DNA of 64,000 nt from Hyphococcus sp. (GTDB lineage: Bacteria > Pseudomonadota > Alphaproteobacteria > Caulobacterales > Parvularculaceae). This document shows positions 35,347 to 44,680 of this stretch, in pieces. A model generated the notes under the pieces. That model searched no databases. It was not told the origin of the DNA and saw only the letters and a program-made list of their open reading frames with translations. A program made the translations under genes and the position numbers. Location: assembly GCA_021776335.1 (NCBI GenBank), contig JAJFGB010000001.1:365431-429430 (forward strand), given 5' to 3'. The stretch's first letter is position 1; each line of letters starts with the position of its first letter.

Positions 35347-36978
35347 TTAGCCGCCATTCATGATCGCCCATGCTCTGTCAAATCGTTTGTTTTCGAGATC
35401 ATCCGGCCGAATAAAGAACTGGATTTCGCCGACATCGCCAAAACTGAACTCTATGCCGTCATCCGAATGCAGGTGAAGCAAGCCCACGGTGTCGTCCGTC
35501 ACTGATTTCGGATATTGAGAAGAAGGAAAATGGCCGAGCATTTGATGGCTATAGGGGTAATAGGACGCAACTTTGCTCTCGTGAAACTGGCCTAGGCGGT
35601 GATTGCCGCTGAAAAAGTGATAGTAATATTCATCGGAAATATTCTCGGATCGCGAACCTGACGCCGTCCAATATGCGACGACGCGAATCATAGCATGTCT
35701 TACATAGGTTGTGAGAGAGTTATCCAGACCCGCTTCGCCGTTTAGTTTGGTCAGCCATTGGCAAAATTCCTTGCGGTCATCTTCATCGGGAGCGGAATTA
35801 AGATTCATTGCCTCCGCCCGGATGACCCACTCCAGCGCTTCGGACGATATTTTGTGTTTTGACGCGGAATTCGTCGGCTCCACCTTTTTTAAACGCTCAA
35901 AATCCGATACATCGCCGCGTTTCAATCTTTCCAGGATTGCTTTTTTTTCTTCGACCTTTTCCCAGTCCTCTTCAGCTTGTGCGTCGTCGATGGCGTAAAG
36001 TGTATATTGCTTTTGGCGTTCGATTCTAAGCCGGAATTCTTCAAGAGAATTTTGGGCAGCATGGCCGATATAAAGAGAGACTTCATTTATAACGCGCCAG
36101 GAGTCAGGAAAGCTGTCCGCACCAGGATATTCTACCAGCCGAGAATAAAATCCGTTTTTTCCCCTAAAGCGATCACGCCAGCTTGATTGCGCTTCCAGAT
36201 CGCGTTGGATGCCGGATAATTCCAGTAAATGCTCTGACATTTTTTCCAAGCTTACTTTTTTATAAGCTTCAAAAAACGCGTCTACGACCCTGTAGTCGTC
36301 ATCGACAAATACTTGTGCGTCATATAACGCGCTGCTCGCCGGATAAGACATCACGTCAAATAATTCGATCGGCCAAACCGGATAGATTTTTCCATCGGAA
36401 TCCTGACGTCGCCACCGGCCAATTCCCATGTAACCGTATTCGCTATATTCATGCTTGCCCTCTATCGGCTTGAGGTCGGCGGGTGCTGAGCGTGTTGGCT
36501 GATCCATTGGGACATTTTCGGCGTAAATTACGCGAAATTGTTCACGGTCTCCGCCATCAGCCCATTCCATCGTTTCATCTATATTGGCGAAGAAAAATAG
36601 CATTCCCTTTTTCGGGAGAAGGGTTTGGCTCTCTGGCAGATCCGCACAATCGATCTGCGCGAGGAAATGCAGTGGGGTTTTTCGGAATTGGGGCTTTCCA
36701 TCTTTTGATGGGAGGTCATATGCCTCGACCGTGCCGCGCGGCCATTCCACATCCGCCGGCAGTTGCGGCAAACCACCTAAATGGCTACGCGTTTTAAGGT
36801 CGCTCGGAACCGGGTAGGGCCGATGCAGGAGTATCGCTGGTTCCTCATAGCGCTCGATGACGGCGCGAGCAGATTGTTCGAAATTTGTAGTTTCTGGCTC
36901 ACTCTTCGCGATTAGATAAACACCCATGATCACCACGACGCCGATAGCGCAGGCTAATATTAAGTTGAAAGAGTTCAT
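35347..36978 (-). CDS. DUF1963 (YwqG-like) protein with N-terminal membrane anchor
   Basis: The ATG at 36978 gives 543 residues. A membrane helix at about 5-24 is followed by the DUF1963 N-terminal block at about 67-140: LGGLPQLPADVEWPR, PLHFLAQIDCADLPES, LLPKKGMLFFFANID. The domain's C-terminal block closes the protein (HQMLGHFPSSQYP, LLHLHSDDGIEFSFGDVGEIQFFIRPDDL). A long helical, charged insert separates them, making the protein about twice the length of YwqG. The family is uncharacterised. It is flanked by the 45-base near-repeat (35189 and 37175), suggesting this segment was inserted or duplicated. Confidence 0.75.
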   Translation of the reverse strand: MNSFNLILACAIGVVVIMGVYLIAKSEPETTNFEQSARAVIERYEEPAILLHRPYPVPSDLKTRSHLGGLPQLPADVEWPRGTVEAYDLPSKDGKPQFRKTPLHFLAQIDCADLPESQTLLPKKGMLFFFANIDETMEWADGGDREQFRVIYAENVPMDQPTRSAPADLKPIEGKHEYSEYGYMGIGRWRRQDSDGKIYPVWPIELFDVMSYPASSALYDAQVFVDDDYRVVDAFFEAYKKVSLEKMSEHLLELSGIQRDLEAQSSWRDRFRGKNGFYSRLVEYPGADSFPDSWRVINEVSLYIGHAAQNSLEEFRLRIERQKQYTLYAIDDAQAEEDWEKVEEKKAILERLKRGDVSDFERLKKVEPTNSASKHKISSEALEWVIRAEAMNLNSAPDEDDRKEFCQWLTKLNGEAGLDNSLTTYVRHAMIRVVAYWTASGSRSENISDEYYYHFFSGNHRLGQFHESKVASYYPYSHQMLGHFPSSQYPKSVTDDTVGLLHLHSDDGIEFSFGDVGEIQFFIRPDDLENKRFDRAWAIMNGG

Positions 36979-37287
36979 CTTCTAATCCCCGGCGCCCATT
37001 CATTATTTGAGCAATGTTGATTGCACACCATAGCATAGCCGAAAGCGAATTGCTCAAGGCCAGGGTCGTGCATTGTGTGTTTTTGGCTTTGTTGTGCTTG
37101 TCTGCAAGACGGGCTTGAAACGCGATGGGCGATACGCCTCAGTTACTCGCCACATCGCCATTGGATTCGCCGACGCAGCAAAGGCGGCCCCAGCGCAGCG
37201 GCGCCGACGGCGAGCAATAGCCGCGCGTCATGTCTGTGTGGCTATGATTTGTGCATAAGCATTGGTTGGAGTTGACGCGATGCGCTC
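36979..37287. other. 309-base intergenic region containing a gene-end remnant
   Basis: No gene is apparent; the short open frames lack a ribosome site. At 37175-37220 it holds the right copy of the regulator 3'-end sequence, including a translation like RSKGGPSAAAPTAS. The bases before it show no clear extension of the similarity, so only the tail of a paralogous gene survives, or the copy arose by local duplication. Confidence 0.5.
37175..37220 (+). repeat. Right copy of regulator 3'-end near-repeat
   Basis: GCAGCAAAGGCGG begins both copies. The rest differs at about six positions plus a one-base deletion near the stop codon. It lies in otherwise non-coding DNA and is probably the remnant of a decayed paralogue or a duplication scar beside the DUF1963 gene. 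Confidence 0.5.
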
Positions 37288-37968
37288 CTAACGCTGCTGT
37301 TTTGTCTTTGCAAAGACGCTCAACAGTAACCAGCCGGGAAAATCACGCATGAGGTTGGTGTCGCCTTCAAGGCGGATGGCGCCATTCGCAATTTCCGGCT
37401 GAAGTGGACGCAGGCCGCGCCAGATCTCTGCAAAAATGCGTACGCTGGTCGAGACACGCAAGTCGACGTCAAAGCCCGTTGGCTTCACACAGACCTCAAC
37501 ATTGTTGTTCTCACACACAAGCCAAAAGAAACGCTGATCTTTTGGCGCGTCGGTAAAGGCGATTTCCAAAACTGTTCGGCCCGCGGGCATTTTGGAAAGG
37601 TCGAGGCGTCGGTGCATCGCCCAGACAAGCCAGCCGGGATCGAGATCGCCATCGTCAATTTCGCGCGCCCAGCGCTGGCCCCATTCCCCGATCGGCGCCA
37701 AGACGGATTTCAATTCTCGTCCGGCTTCGGTGAGCAGATAATCATCGCCGCCATTGTCATGCGGTTGCCGAATGATCACGCCCGCGTGTTCTAGCTGGTT
37801 GAGCCTTTGCTTGAGGAGCGTTGCAGATATTCTGGGCACGCCGCGCCGGATGTCGTTGAACCGCGTACTGCCTGCATTGAGCTCACGAATAATCAGCAAC
37901 ATCCATTTTTGGGTCAAAACCTCTGACGCCAAGGCGATGGGGCAAAATTGCCCGAAGTCTGATGTCAT
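37288..37968 (-). CDS. HxlR-family winged-helix transcriptional regulator
   Basis: I use the ATG at 37968 (226 residues) with GGGCGGG upstream; GTG 37980 is an alternative. The N-terminal 100 residues are a clear HxlR domain: CPIALASEVLTQKWMLLIIRELNAGSTRFNDIRRGVPRIS, ATLLKQRLNQLEHAGVI and YLLTEAGRELKSVL. The first Cys (in FCPIALA) is at the position used for thiol or aldehyde sensing in several HxlR proteins. The C-terminal 120 residues look like an SCP-2-like sterol-carrier fold, a known extension. It is divergent from the cupin gene by 133 bases, which it likely controls. Confidence 0.85.
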   Translation of the reverse strand: MTSDFGQFCPIALASEVLTQKWMLLIIRELNAGSTRFNDIRRGVPRISATLLKQRLNQLEHAGVIIRQPHDNGGDDYLLTEAGRELKSVLAPIGEWGQRWAREIDDGDLDPGWLVWAMHRRLDLSKMPAGRTVLEIAFTDAPKDQRFFWLVCENNNVEVCVKPTGFDVDLRVSTSVRIFAEIWRGLRPLQPEIANGAIRLEGDTNLMRDFPGWLLLSVFAKTKQQR

Positions 37969-38101
37969 ACCCGCCCGCACTCTGTGTTGTTGCCTGAACG
38001 AGCTATCCCATGAAGGGCGTCAGGTCCAGATTATTGACTGGATCGCGGGCGCGGTTTTCATCAGTTTCCAGCTTGAAAAGCAATTGAGGGGAGCGGCGAC
38101 G

Positions 38102-38794
38102 ATGAATTTTGCGCCAACGAAGTTTAAGGTCTCACGTCGTGATGTCTTGATTGGAGGGACTGCCGCCATGACGTCAACATCCTCGAGCGCTGGTGCGCCG
38201 CCGGACAAAATCCGTTTGACGCCGGGGCGTGACGCTAGGCCGTTCGACCGGGATCGTTTTGTCGAGAATTGCATTAAGGCGCATATGGAAAGCGATGCTG
38301 TGCCAGCTGTTCGAGAAGTGCTGGCGCGCGCCGTCTCGGACCATCGTTCAGTGTTGGCTGGTCTCGGCGAAGCGACGCAGGCAGGGCTGGATGTTCTCCT
38401 TAGTTCGCCAACGCTGACGATTTTTGCCGCTAGCTGGACACCGCAAATGAACTTGCTGCCGCATGATCATATGATGTGGGCGTTGATTGGCATTTACACC
38501 GGTCGTGAAGACAACATTCTTTGGCGCCGAGGCGATGACGGCATTGACGCCTATGCCGCCAATTGCCTTTTCGAAGGCGATGTCGCAACGCTGCCGGCGG
38601 ACGCTATTCATTCCGTTACAAATCCGCTGCTGCGTTTTACCGGCGGTATCCATATTTATGGCGGCGATTTTTTTGATACCTCCCGGCATCAATGGGACCC
38701 GGACACGCTGGCGGAAGAACCATCAGATGGTGATGCTATTCGCGCGATGTTCGCCCGGGAAAATGAGCGTTATCGGCGTGTATGCGAGGAGTGA
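38102..38794 (+). CDS. Cupin protein related to cysteine dioxygenase, with Tat-like leader
   Basis: The open frame begins upstream at 37754, but the ATG at 38102 has GGGGAG upstream and gives 230 residues. The N-terminus KVSRRDVLIGGTAAM looks like a twin-arginine signal. The rest fits the double-stranded beta-helix metal enzymes related to cysteine dioxygenase: H121 and H123 in LPHDHMMWALIGIYTGRED and H170 in LPADAIHSVTNPLL are the predicted metal ligands. The substrate is not known and may not be cysteine. The export signal is unusual for this family, and a short leader with no real function cannot be excluded. Confidence 0.7.
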   Translation: MNFAPTKFKVSRRDVLIGGTAAMTSTSSSAGAPPDKIRLTPGRDARPFDRDRFVENCIKAHMESDAVPAVREVLARAVSDHRSVLAGLGEATQAGLDVLLSSPTLTIFAASWTPQMNLLPHDHMMWALIGIYTGREDNILWRRGDDGIDAYAANCLFEGDVATLPADAIHSVTNPLLRFTGGIHIYGGDFFDTSRHQWDPDTLAEEPSDGDAIRAMFARENERYRRVCEE

Positions 38795-38815
38795 TTGGTG
38801 CGATCAGCTTGCCGC

Positions 38816-39784
38816 TCAGCCAATCTCCACATCGCCATCGAAATCGCCGACACGCAACAGCCGCAACAATCGGTCGCCCTGTTCCTTGCCGAGCATGCCG
38901 TAAAAACCGCGCAGGCATTTTGGATGCAGCGGGTCGCGTTTCAGCCATTGCCAGCGTTCAAACGAGGCGTCCCCTTTGACGAGTTCTTTGTCGATTGTCT
39001 CCAGCGCATCAAGCCATTTTGTATCGCCAATCAAGACGCCGTCTTCGATGCGCGCTGACTTTCCATTTTTGAAGAAGATTTTATAGACAACCGATCCGCC
39101 GTCGCTTGTCTGGTTGCAACCGAGTTCGACCCGTTCGGCTGTGCTCCATTCCGTGAGGGTCTCTTCTGCCCAGGGAAATAAAGGCGCACGATAATATCCT
39201 TCTACGGAATAAACTGAAAAGCTCGCTATTTCACGCGTGAGGATGAAAGCGCCAAGAGCGCCAAGGGGCAGGGCATATTTCAGGGCGGATCCGATATAGC
39301 GAACGGCCCAGGCGTTTAAGAGATCGCTGGCGCTGCCGGTCTCACCCACTTCCCTCTTTGCGCCTTGAAGGGCTTGCTTATTGAATGGCTCTGCGCCGCT
39401 ATCGCCCATCAGGCCAATAAACAATGCGCCCTTTAAAGGCATGGGCAGGGTCAGGATCAAAAACCCGGCGACGCTGGCGGATGTAATGATCCAAGCAAAA
39501 AGCCAGACCAACATGGCGAACCCGAAATTGGTCTCATACATCAGCGCGTTCATGTCGATTGCCTGCGCTTGCGCGGTCTGCGTATTGAGGCCGTCGAGAT
39601 AGGGCCAGATCTCAAGCCAGCCAACGACAAATCCGCCGATCATGATCAGCCATGCCGCCCAGCCGCCAAACCAGCGCGCCCAGTTAATATGCCAGGCAGG
39701 TGCGAGCTCGTTGGCAATATCGGCGGGCAATCCCCAAAGGGTCACCGGCACTTCGTCTTCAAGGTCGTTTTCGAAATCGGTCAT
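38816..39784 (-). CDS. Membrane protein of unknown function (322 aa)
   Basis: The ATG at 39784 gives 322 residues. An acidic cytoplasmic start (MTDFENDLEDEVP) is followed by three or four membrane helices at about 38-60, 85-115 and 163-182. The C-terminal 120 residues are soluble (ELGCNQTSDGGSVVYKIFFKNGKSARIEDGVLIGDTKWLDALETID), resembling a small beta-rich domain. I do not recognise the family. It is convergent with the cupin gene, 21 bases apart. Confidence 0.65.
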   Translation of the reverse strand: MTDFENDLEDEVPVTLWGLPADIANELAPAWHINWARWFGGWAAWLIMIGGFVVGWLEIWPYLDGLNTQTAQAQAIDMNALMYETNFGFAMLVWLFAWIITSASVAGFLILTLPMPLKGALFIGLMGDSGAEPFNKQALQGAKREVGETGSASDLLNAWAVRYIGSALKYALPLGALGAFILTREIASFSVYSVEGYYRAPLFPWAEETLTEWSTAERVELGCNQTSDGGSVVYKIFFKNGKSARIEDGVLIGDTKWLDALETIDKELVKGDASFERWQWLKRDPLHPKCLRGFYGMLGKEQGDRLLRLLRVGDFDGDVEIG

Positions 39785-39979
39785 AAGGTGATGCGGCTGA
39801 CGATGATTGTGATGATATCGCCGGGTTTGTGAATATAGCGTTCGACCGATGCCAGATCGGCGCGATCATGCCTTCCAGCACCTAAACCTCGTTCCTAAAA
39901 ACCCTCGGAGATTATTCACTTGCCATGAGAACAAAACAGGAATATAGAACAAAGGACGAACACACGAAAGGAAAAGACT

Positions 39980-40075
39980 ATGGAAAACGAAACCTTGCGC
40001 GATGTCGTCGGACTCGGCGTACTCATCATGGTAGTTGGCGCGGCGCAAATGTGGGGCGCGCTGTTAGGGGCGTGA
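39980..40075 (+). CDS. Putative 31-residue membrane microprotein upstream of dnaE
   Basis: An ATG at 39980, preceded by AAAGGA at good spacing, opens 31 codons. The translation, starting MENETLRDVVGLGVLIMVVG, is an acidic N-terminus then a single helix. The ribosome site is the best evidence. It precedes the nested inverted repeats upstream of dnaE. Conservation would be needed to establish it. Confidence 0.5.
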   Translation: MENETLRDVVGLGVLIMVVGAAQMWGALLGA

Positions 40076-40089
40076 GCGCGGTAAACCCT

Positions 40090-40147
40090 TTGGATCAATG
40101 AAGCTTTTGATCGAACCCGTCTTGGTTCGATAACATCTTTGATCCAA
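40090..40147 (+). promoter_or_regulatory. Nested inverted repeats in the dnaE upstream region
   Basis: An outer pair TTGGATCAA (40090-40098) / TTGATCCAA (40139-40147) encloses an inner hairpin ATCGAACC (40110-40117) / GGTTCGAT (40124-40131) with a six-base loop. All arms are exact. No T-run follows, so a simple terminator is unlikely. It ends 43 bases before the dnaE start. It could be a leader structure or a pair of protein-binding dyads. Confidence 0.5.
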
Positions 40148-40190
40148 TGATTTGCCTGTTCCGGATGCTCACATGAGGAGTCTGCTTTAA

Positions 40191-43100
40191 GTGCCAGCGC
40201 CCTTTATCCATCTCCATCTTCATTCGGCTTATTCGCTCTCCGAAGGAGCGATCCCGGTGGACCGCCTGAAGGATCTTTGCCTCAGGCACAAGATGCCCGC
40301 GGTGGCGGTCACCGACACCAACAACCTGTTTGGCGCGTTAGAAGTCTCGACCACGCTGGCTGGCGCCGGCGTCCAGCCGATCATCGGCATCGAGCAGGCT
40401 TTTGCAGCAGAGGATTTCGGCCAGAAGCTGGCGCGCGGCATCCATCCGCCGTCGCTTGTCCTGCTGGCGCAATCAGAAGCTGGCTATGAAAATCTTTTAA
40501 AGCTTACGAGTGAAGCGTTTTTGAACTCGGCCTCGGATGAGGGGCCATGTGCATTGCTTGCCGGGCTTGAAGGGCAAAGCGATGGCCTGATTTGCCTCAC
40601 CGGCGGTTATGACGGACCGGTGGATCGACTGCTGCGTGAAGGTCGCTGTGATGAAGCGCGTGCAACGCTTGAAAAACTCAGCGTTCTTTTTCCGGATCGG
40701 CTTTATATTGAATTACAGCGCCACGAGATGCGCGACCGCGAAAGCGTCGAAGTCGATATTATCGACCTCGCCTATGAACTCGAACTGCCGCTTGTTGCAA
40801 CCAACGAGCCTTTCTATCCAACGCCAAACGATTACGAGGCTCATGATGCGCTGCTCTGCATCGCCGAGGGCGCCTATGTGCACCAGGACGAACGCCGCAA
40901 GGTAACGTCCGACCATTATTTTAAATCAACCGCCGAGATGATTGAGCTTTTCAGCGATCTGCCTGAGGCGCTGGAAAATACGATCGAGGTTGCGCGTCGC
41001 TGTGCTTTCCGGCCGCGTTTTCATGACCCGATCCTGCCGCGCTTTGTTGAGGCGGGCGCTGAAGCCGACATGGAAGAAAGCATCAAGGCCGAAGCGATGG
41101 AACTTGAGCGCCAGGCGCGCGAAGGTTTGAAAGAGCGCCTGCGGACGATTGAGCTTGCCGAGCCTGAGGAAGCCTATTGGGCGCGGCTCAAAACCGAACT
41201 CGACATTATCAACCGCATGGGTTTTCCCGGTTACTTTTTAATCGTTGCCGATTTTATCAAATGGTCGAAGGGCGAGGGTATTCCCGTGGGGCCGGGCAGG
41301 GGCTCGGGCGCCGGTTCCGTCGTCGCCTGGTCGTTGACGATTACCGATCTTGATCCATTGCGGTTCGGTCTGTTGTTTGAACGGTTTTTGAATCCCGAAC
41401 GTGTCTCGATGCCGGATTTCGATATCGATTTCTGTCAGGACAGGCGCGACGAAGTGATCCGCTATGTGCAGGAGAAATATGGCCGCGATCGCGTCGCGCA
41501 AATCATCACCTTCGGTAAGTTACAGGCGCGGGCGGTGTTGCGCGATGTTGGCCGCGTTCTGAACATGTCCTTTGGCCATGTTGATCGCGTCTGTAAATTG
41601 GTGCCGAATAATCCGGCAAACCCGGTAACGCTCGCTGAGGCGCTTCAGACAGAACCGCGCATTAAAGAACTTCAAAAGGAAGATGAAGCGGTTGCGGCGC
41701 TGCTTGAAAAGGCGCTGAAACTCGAAGGGCTTTATCGCCACGCCTCGACCCATGCGGCGGGCGTCGTAATTGGCGACCGGCCCTTGCAGGAGCTCGTGCC
41801 CCTGTATCGCGACCCGCGCTCCGATATGCCAGCGACCCAGTTCAACATGAAATGGGTGGAGCCCGCCGGGCTCGTGAAATTTGACTTCCTCGGGCTTAAA
41901 ACCCTGACGGTTATTGAGCGTGCGGTTGGTTTTGTACGCGAGCGGGGCGTGACGCTCGATATGAGCAAGGTTCCTGTTGATGACGCTAAAACCTTCGAAA
42001 TGCTTGGTGAGGGCAGTGCGGTTGGCGTCTTTCAGTTGGAAAGCAGCGGCATGCGCTCGACCCTGCGCTCCATGAAGCCTGACACGCTTGAAGATATTAT
42101 CGCGCTGGTCTCGCTCTATCGGCCGGGCCCGATGGAAAACATTCCAACCTATATCGAACGTAAGCAAGGTCACGAGCAGCCTGACTATCTTCACCCTATG
42201 CTGGAAGAGGTTTTGAAAGAAACCTACGGCGTCATCATCTATCAGGAACAGGTGATGCAGATTGCGCAGATCCTGTCCGGCTATTCCCTTGGCGAAGCGG
42301 ACCTTTTGCGCCGGGCTATGGGCAAGAAGAAAAAAGAGGAGATGGATAAACAGCGCAAGCGGTTTATCGACGGCGCTAAGGAAAACAATGTTGATCCAGC
42401 GAAAGCGTCGTCAATCTTTGATCTTGTCCAGAAATTCGCAGGCTATGGTTTTAATAAGTCCCACGCCGCCGCTTATGCCTATATCGCCTATCAGACCGCC
42501 TGGTTGAAAGCTAACTATTCAGCGGAGTTTCTGGCCGCGTCGATGTCGCTTGATCGCGCTAACACCGATAAACTTTCGGTCTTTCTAAAAGATGCGCGGC
42601 GCACTGACGTTGAAATCATGCCGCCCCATATCAATCATTCTGAGGCCGACTTTTCGGTTAAGGATGGCGCTATTTTTTATGCGTTGTCTGCAGTCAAAAA
42701 TGTCGGTGAGGCGGCGATGCTGCACATCGCTGATGTGCGGCACAAAACCGGGCCGTTCACGGATCTTTTTGATTTTGCCGAACGGGTGGATTTGAAATCT
42801 GTCGGCAAGCGGGCCATCGAAAATCTTGCGCGCGCCGGGGCTTTTGACGGGCTGTGCGCATCGCGAGCGCAGGCGCTTGCCTCGGCAGAATTTTTGATCC
42901 GCACCTCCGCCGCCATTGCCGAAGAGCGTGACAGCAACCAGGGCGGACTTTTTGCGCTTGAGGCGGCGCCGGCGCTCAGCAAACCAAAGCTTGTCGACGC
43001 TGAGGACTGGATTTCGCAAGTCCGCCTTGACGAAGAACGCGTTGCCGTCGGATTTTATTTCTCCGGCCATCCGCTTGATGATTATGATCGCGAATTGAAG

Positions 43101-43655
43101 CGCTTGAATGTCGTTACCTATCTTGAAGCGCTTGAGCGCGTGAAATCACTTGGCCGTGTAGGCTTTCAAATGGCGGGCGTTATTCGCACCGTACGCATGC
43201 GCCGGTCAAAAGCCGGCAAGCCGTTCGCCTGGATTGAGATTTCTGACGCCACCGGCGAATTTGAGGTGACCGCGTTTTCTGAAACCCTCAATACCGCCCG
43301 TGATCTCCTGGAACCGGGGACGCTGATCGTTGCGTCGGTCTCGGCCGAGGACCGTGACGGTGATGTCCGGTTTACCTGTGAGGGCGCCCGCAGCCTCGAG
43401 CTCGCCGCCGCTGCTGCGGCGACCCAGTTGCGGGTCTCGATCATCGCACCGATGGCGCTGGAGGGCGTCAAACGCCGCCTCGCCGGGGTCAAACCAGCCA
43501 CAGCCAAAGAGGGTGGCGCGGTCGTTATTGCCATGCGTCTGCCTGAAACCGGCCGTGAGGTCGAAGTAACGCTGCCCGGTGTCGCCGCCTGTACGCCCGC
43601 CATGCGTGGTGCGCTTAAAGGGGTTGAGGGCGTCGCCGACGTGGAACTTGTCTAA
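40191..43655 (+). CDS. dnaE: DNA polymerase III alpha subunit
   Basis: The GTG at 40191 has GAGGAG upstream and starts MPAPFIHLHLHSAYSLSEG, the usual alphaproteobacterial DnaE start; 1154 residues is normal. The PHP domain is at about 1-280 (HLHLHSAYS, TNNLFGALE). The polymerase domain has the metal-binding Asp residues D409, D411 and D413 in MPDFDIDFCQDRR and the GPGRGSGAGSVVAW loop. Fingers and beta-binding regions follow (GYSLGEADLLRRAMGKKKK, YGFNKSHAAAYA), then the OB domain (GVIRTVRMRRSKAGKPFAWIEISD). It catalyses replicative chain elongation. It starts after the nested inverted repeats and is 163 bases before rpsB. Confidence 0.97.
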   Translation: MPAPFIHLHLHSAYSLSEGAIPVDRLKDLCLRHKMPAVAVTDTNNLFGALEVSTTLAGAGVQPIIGIEQAFAAEDFGQKLARGIHPPSLVLLAQSEAGYENLLKLTSEAFLNSASDEGPCALLAGLEGQSDGLICLTGGYDGPVDRLLREGRCDEARATLEKLSVLFPDRLYIELQRHEMRDRESVEVDIIDLAYELELPLVATNEPFYPTPNDYEAHDALLCIAEGAYVHQDERRKVTSDHYFKSTAEMIELFSDLPEALENTIEVARRCAFRPRFHDPILPRFVEAGAEADMEESIKAEAMELERQAREGLKERLRTIELAEPEEAYWARLKTELDIINRMGFPGYFLIVADFIKWSKGEGIPVGPGRGSGAGSVVAWSLTITDLDPLRFGLLFERFLNPERVSMPDFDIDFCQDRRDEVIRYVQEKYGRDRVAQIITFGKLQARAVLRDVGRVLNMSFGHVDRVCKLVPNNPANPVTLAEALQTEPRIKELQKEDEAVAALLEKALKLEGLYRHASTHAAGVVIGDRPLQELVPLYRDPRSDMPATQFNMKWVEPAGLVKFDFLGLKTLTVIERAVGFVRERGVTLDMSKVPVDDAKTFEMLGEGSAVGVFQLESSGMRSTLRSMKPDTLEDIIALVSLYRPGPMENIPTYIERKQGHEQPDYLHPMLEEVLKETYGVIIYQEQVMQIAQILSGYSLGEADLLRRAMGKKKKEEMDKQRKRFIDGAKENNVDPAKASSIFDLVQKFAGYGFNKSHAAAYAYIAYQTAWLKANYSAEFLAASMSLDRANTDKLSVFLKDARRTDVEIMPPHINHSEADFSVKDGAIFYALSAVKNVGEAAMLHIADVRHKTGPFTDLFDFAERVDLKSVGKRAIENLARAGAFDGLCASRAQALASAEFLIRTSAAIAEERDSNQGGLFALEAAPALSKPKLVDAEDWISQVRLDEERVAVGFYFSGHPLDDYDRELKRLNVVTYLEALERVKSLGRVGFQMAGVIRTVRMRRSKAGKPFAWIEISDATGEFEVTAFSETLNTARDLLEPGTLIVASVSAEDRDGDVRFTCEGARSLELAAAAAATQLRVSIIAPMALEGVKRRLAGVKPATAKEGGAVVIAMRLPETGREVEVTLPGVAACTPAMRGALKGVEGVADVELV

Positions 43656-43818
43656 AGGACGGCAGCCGGCCTGGGCCCCTTTGCTGCGGTTGCACAATCG
43701 CCAAAGAGAGCGTATACGGCCCGCCATCTCACACGCGGCGCAATCCTCAGTGGTCCACCGGGCTGATTTAAGCTCATCGGGCATATAGCGCGCCGCGGCG
43801 GAAAAACTGAAGGAGACT

Positions 43819-44661
43819 ATGCAGATGGCGCTGCCAGAATTTTCTATGCGCCAGCTTCTGGAAGCTGGCGTGCATTTCGGACACCAAACCCATCGCTGGG
43901 ACCCAAAGATGAAGTCTTATATCTTTGGCGACCGCAACGGGATTCACATTGTAGATTTATCGCAGACGGTGCCGTTGTTGCACCAGGCGCTGGTTAAGGT
44001 TCGCGACGTTGTTGCGGGCGGCGGCCGGGTTCTGTTTGTCGGCACCAAACGCCAAGCGCAGGCGCCTGTCGCCGACGCCGCGACACGTTGCGCGCAATAT
44101 TACATGAATGTGCGCTGGCTTGGCGGTACGCTGACGAATTGGCAAACGATTTCCAATTCGATCCGCAAGCTGAAAGAGATGGAAGAACGTCTCGCAGGCG
44201 GTGGCATGGGCTTGACTAAAAAAGAGCAATTGCAGCTGACGCGTGAGCGTAACAAGCTTGAAGCGTCTCTTGGCGGCATTCGCGAAATGGGCGGCCTTCC
44301 CAGCCTGATTTTTGTGATCGATGTTAAAAAAGAAGCAATTGCAATTCAGGAAGCCAAAAAACTTGGCATTCCCGTCATCGCGGTTGTTGATACAAATTGT
44401 AGCCCGGATAATGTTGATATCGTGATCCCCGGCAATGATGATGCTTCGCGCGCGATTGCACTTTATTGCGATCTTGTCGCTGATGCGGTGATCGACGGCA
44501 TTGGTGAAAGCCAGGCCGCCGATGGTGTTGATATTGGCGCCGCAGAAGTAGCGCCGGCAGAACCAGCGCTTGCCGAAGAAGCGCCTGCGACGGAGGCTGC
44601 ACCAACCGAAGCGGCCGCTGCCGAAACACCGGCAGTCGAGGCGGCGCCCGCGTCGGCCTAA
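43819..44661 (+). CDS. rpsB: 30S ribosomal protein S2
   Basis: The ATG at 43819 has an AGGAG site; a second ATG at 43825 is possible. The 280 residues include the S2 signatures [30 protein letters not shown] and [11 protein letters not shown], and the central [34 protein letters not shown] low-complexity Ala/Glu/Pro tail of about 45 residues at the C-terminus is an extension common in alphaproteobacteria. S2 is one of the last proteins to join the 30S subunit. It leads the rpsB-tsf pair, with a hairpin in the 132-base gap to tsf. Confidence 0.97.
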   Translation: MQMALPEFSMRQLLEAGVHFGHQTHRWDPKMKSYIFGDRNGIHIVDLSQTVPLLHQALVKVRDVVAGGGRVLFVGTKRQAQAPVADAATRCAQYYMNVRWLGGTLTNWQTISNSIRKLKEMEERLAGGGMGLTKKEQLQLTRERNKLEASLGGIREMGGLPSLIFVIDVKKEAIAIQEAKKLGIPVIAVVDTNCSPDNVDIVIPGNDDASRAIALYCDLVADAVIDGIGESQAADGVDIGAAEVAPAEPALAEEAPATEAAPTEAAAAETPAVEAAPASA

Positions 44662-44680
44662 GTTCAACGCCTTCACAATG

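Noticed and set aside
41520-42194. 224-codon antisense frame inside dnaE
   Set aside because: dnaE is intact with all catalytic motifs; the antisense frame has no recognisable domain.
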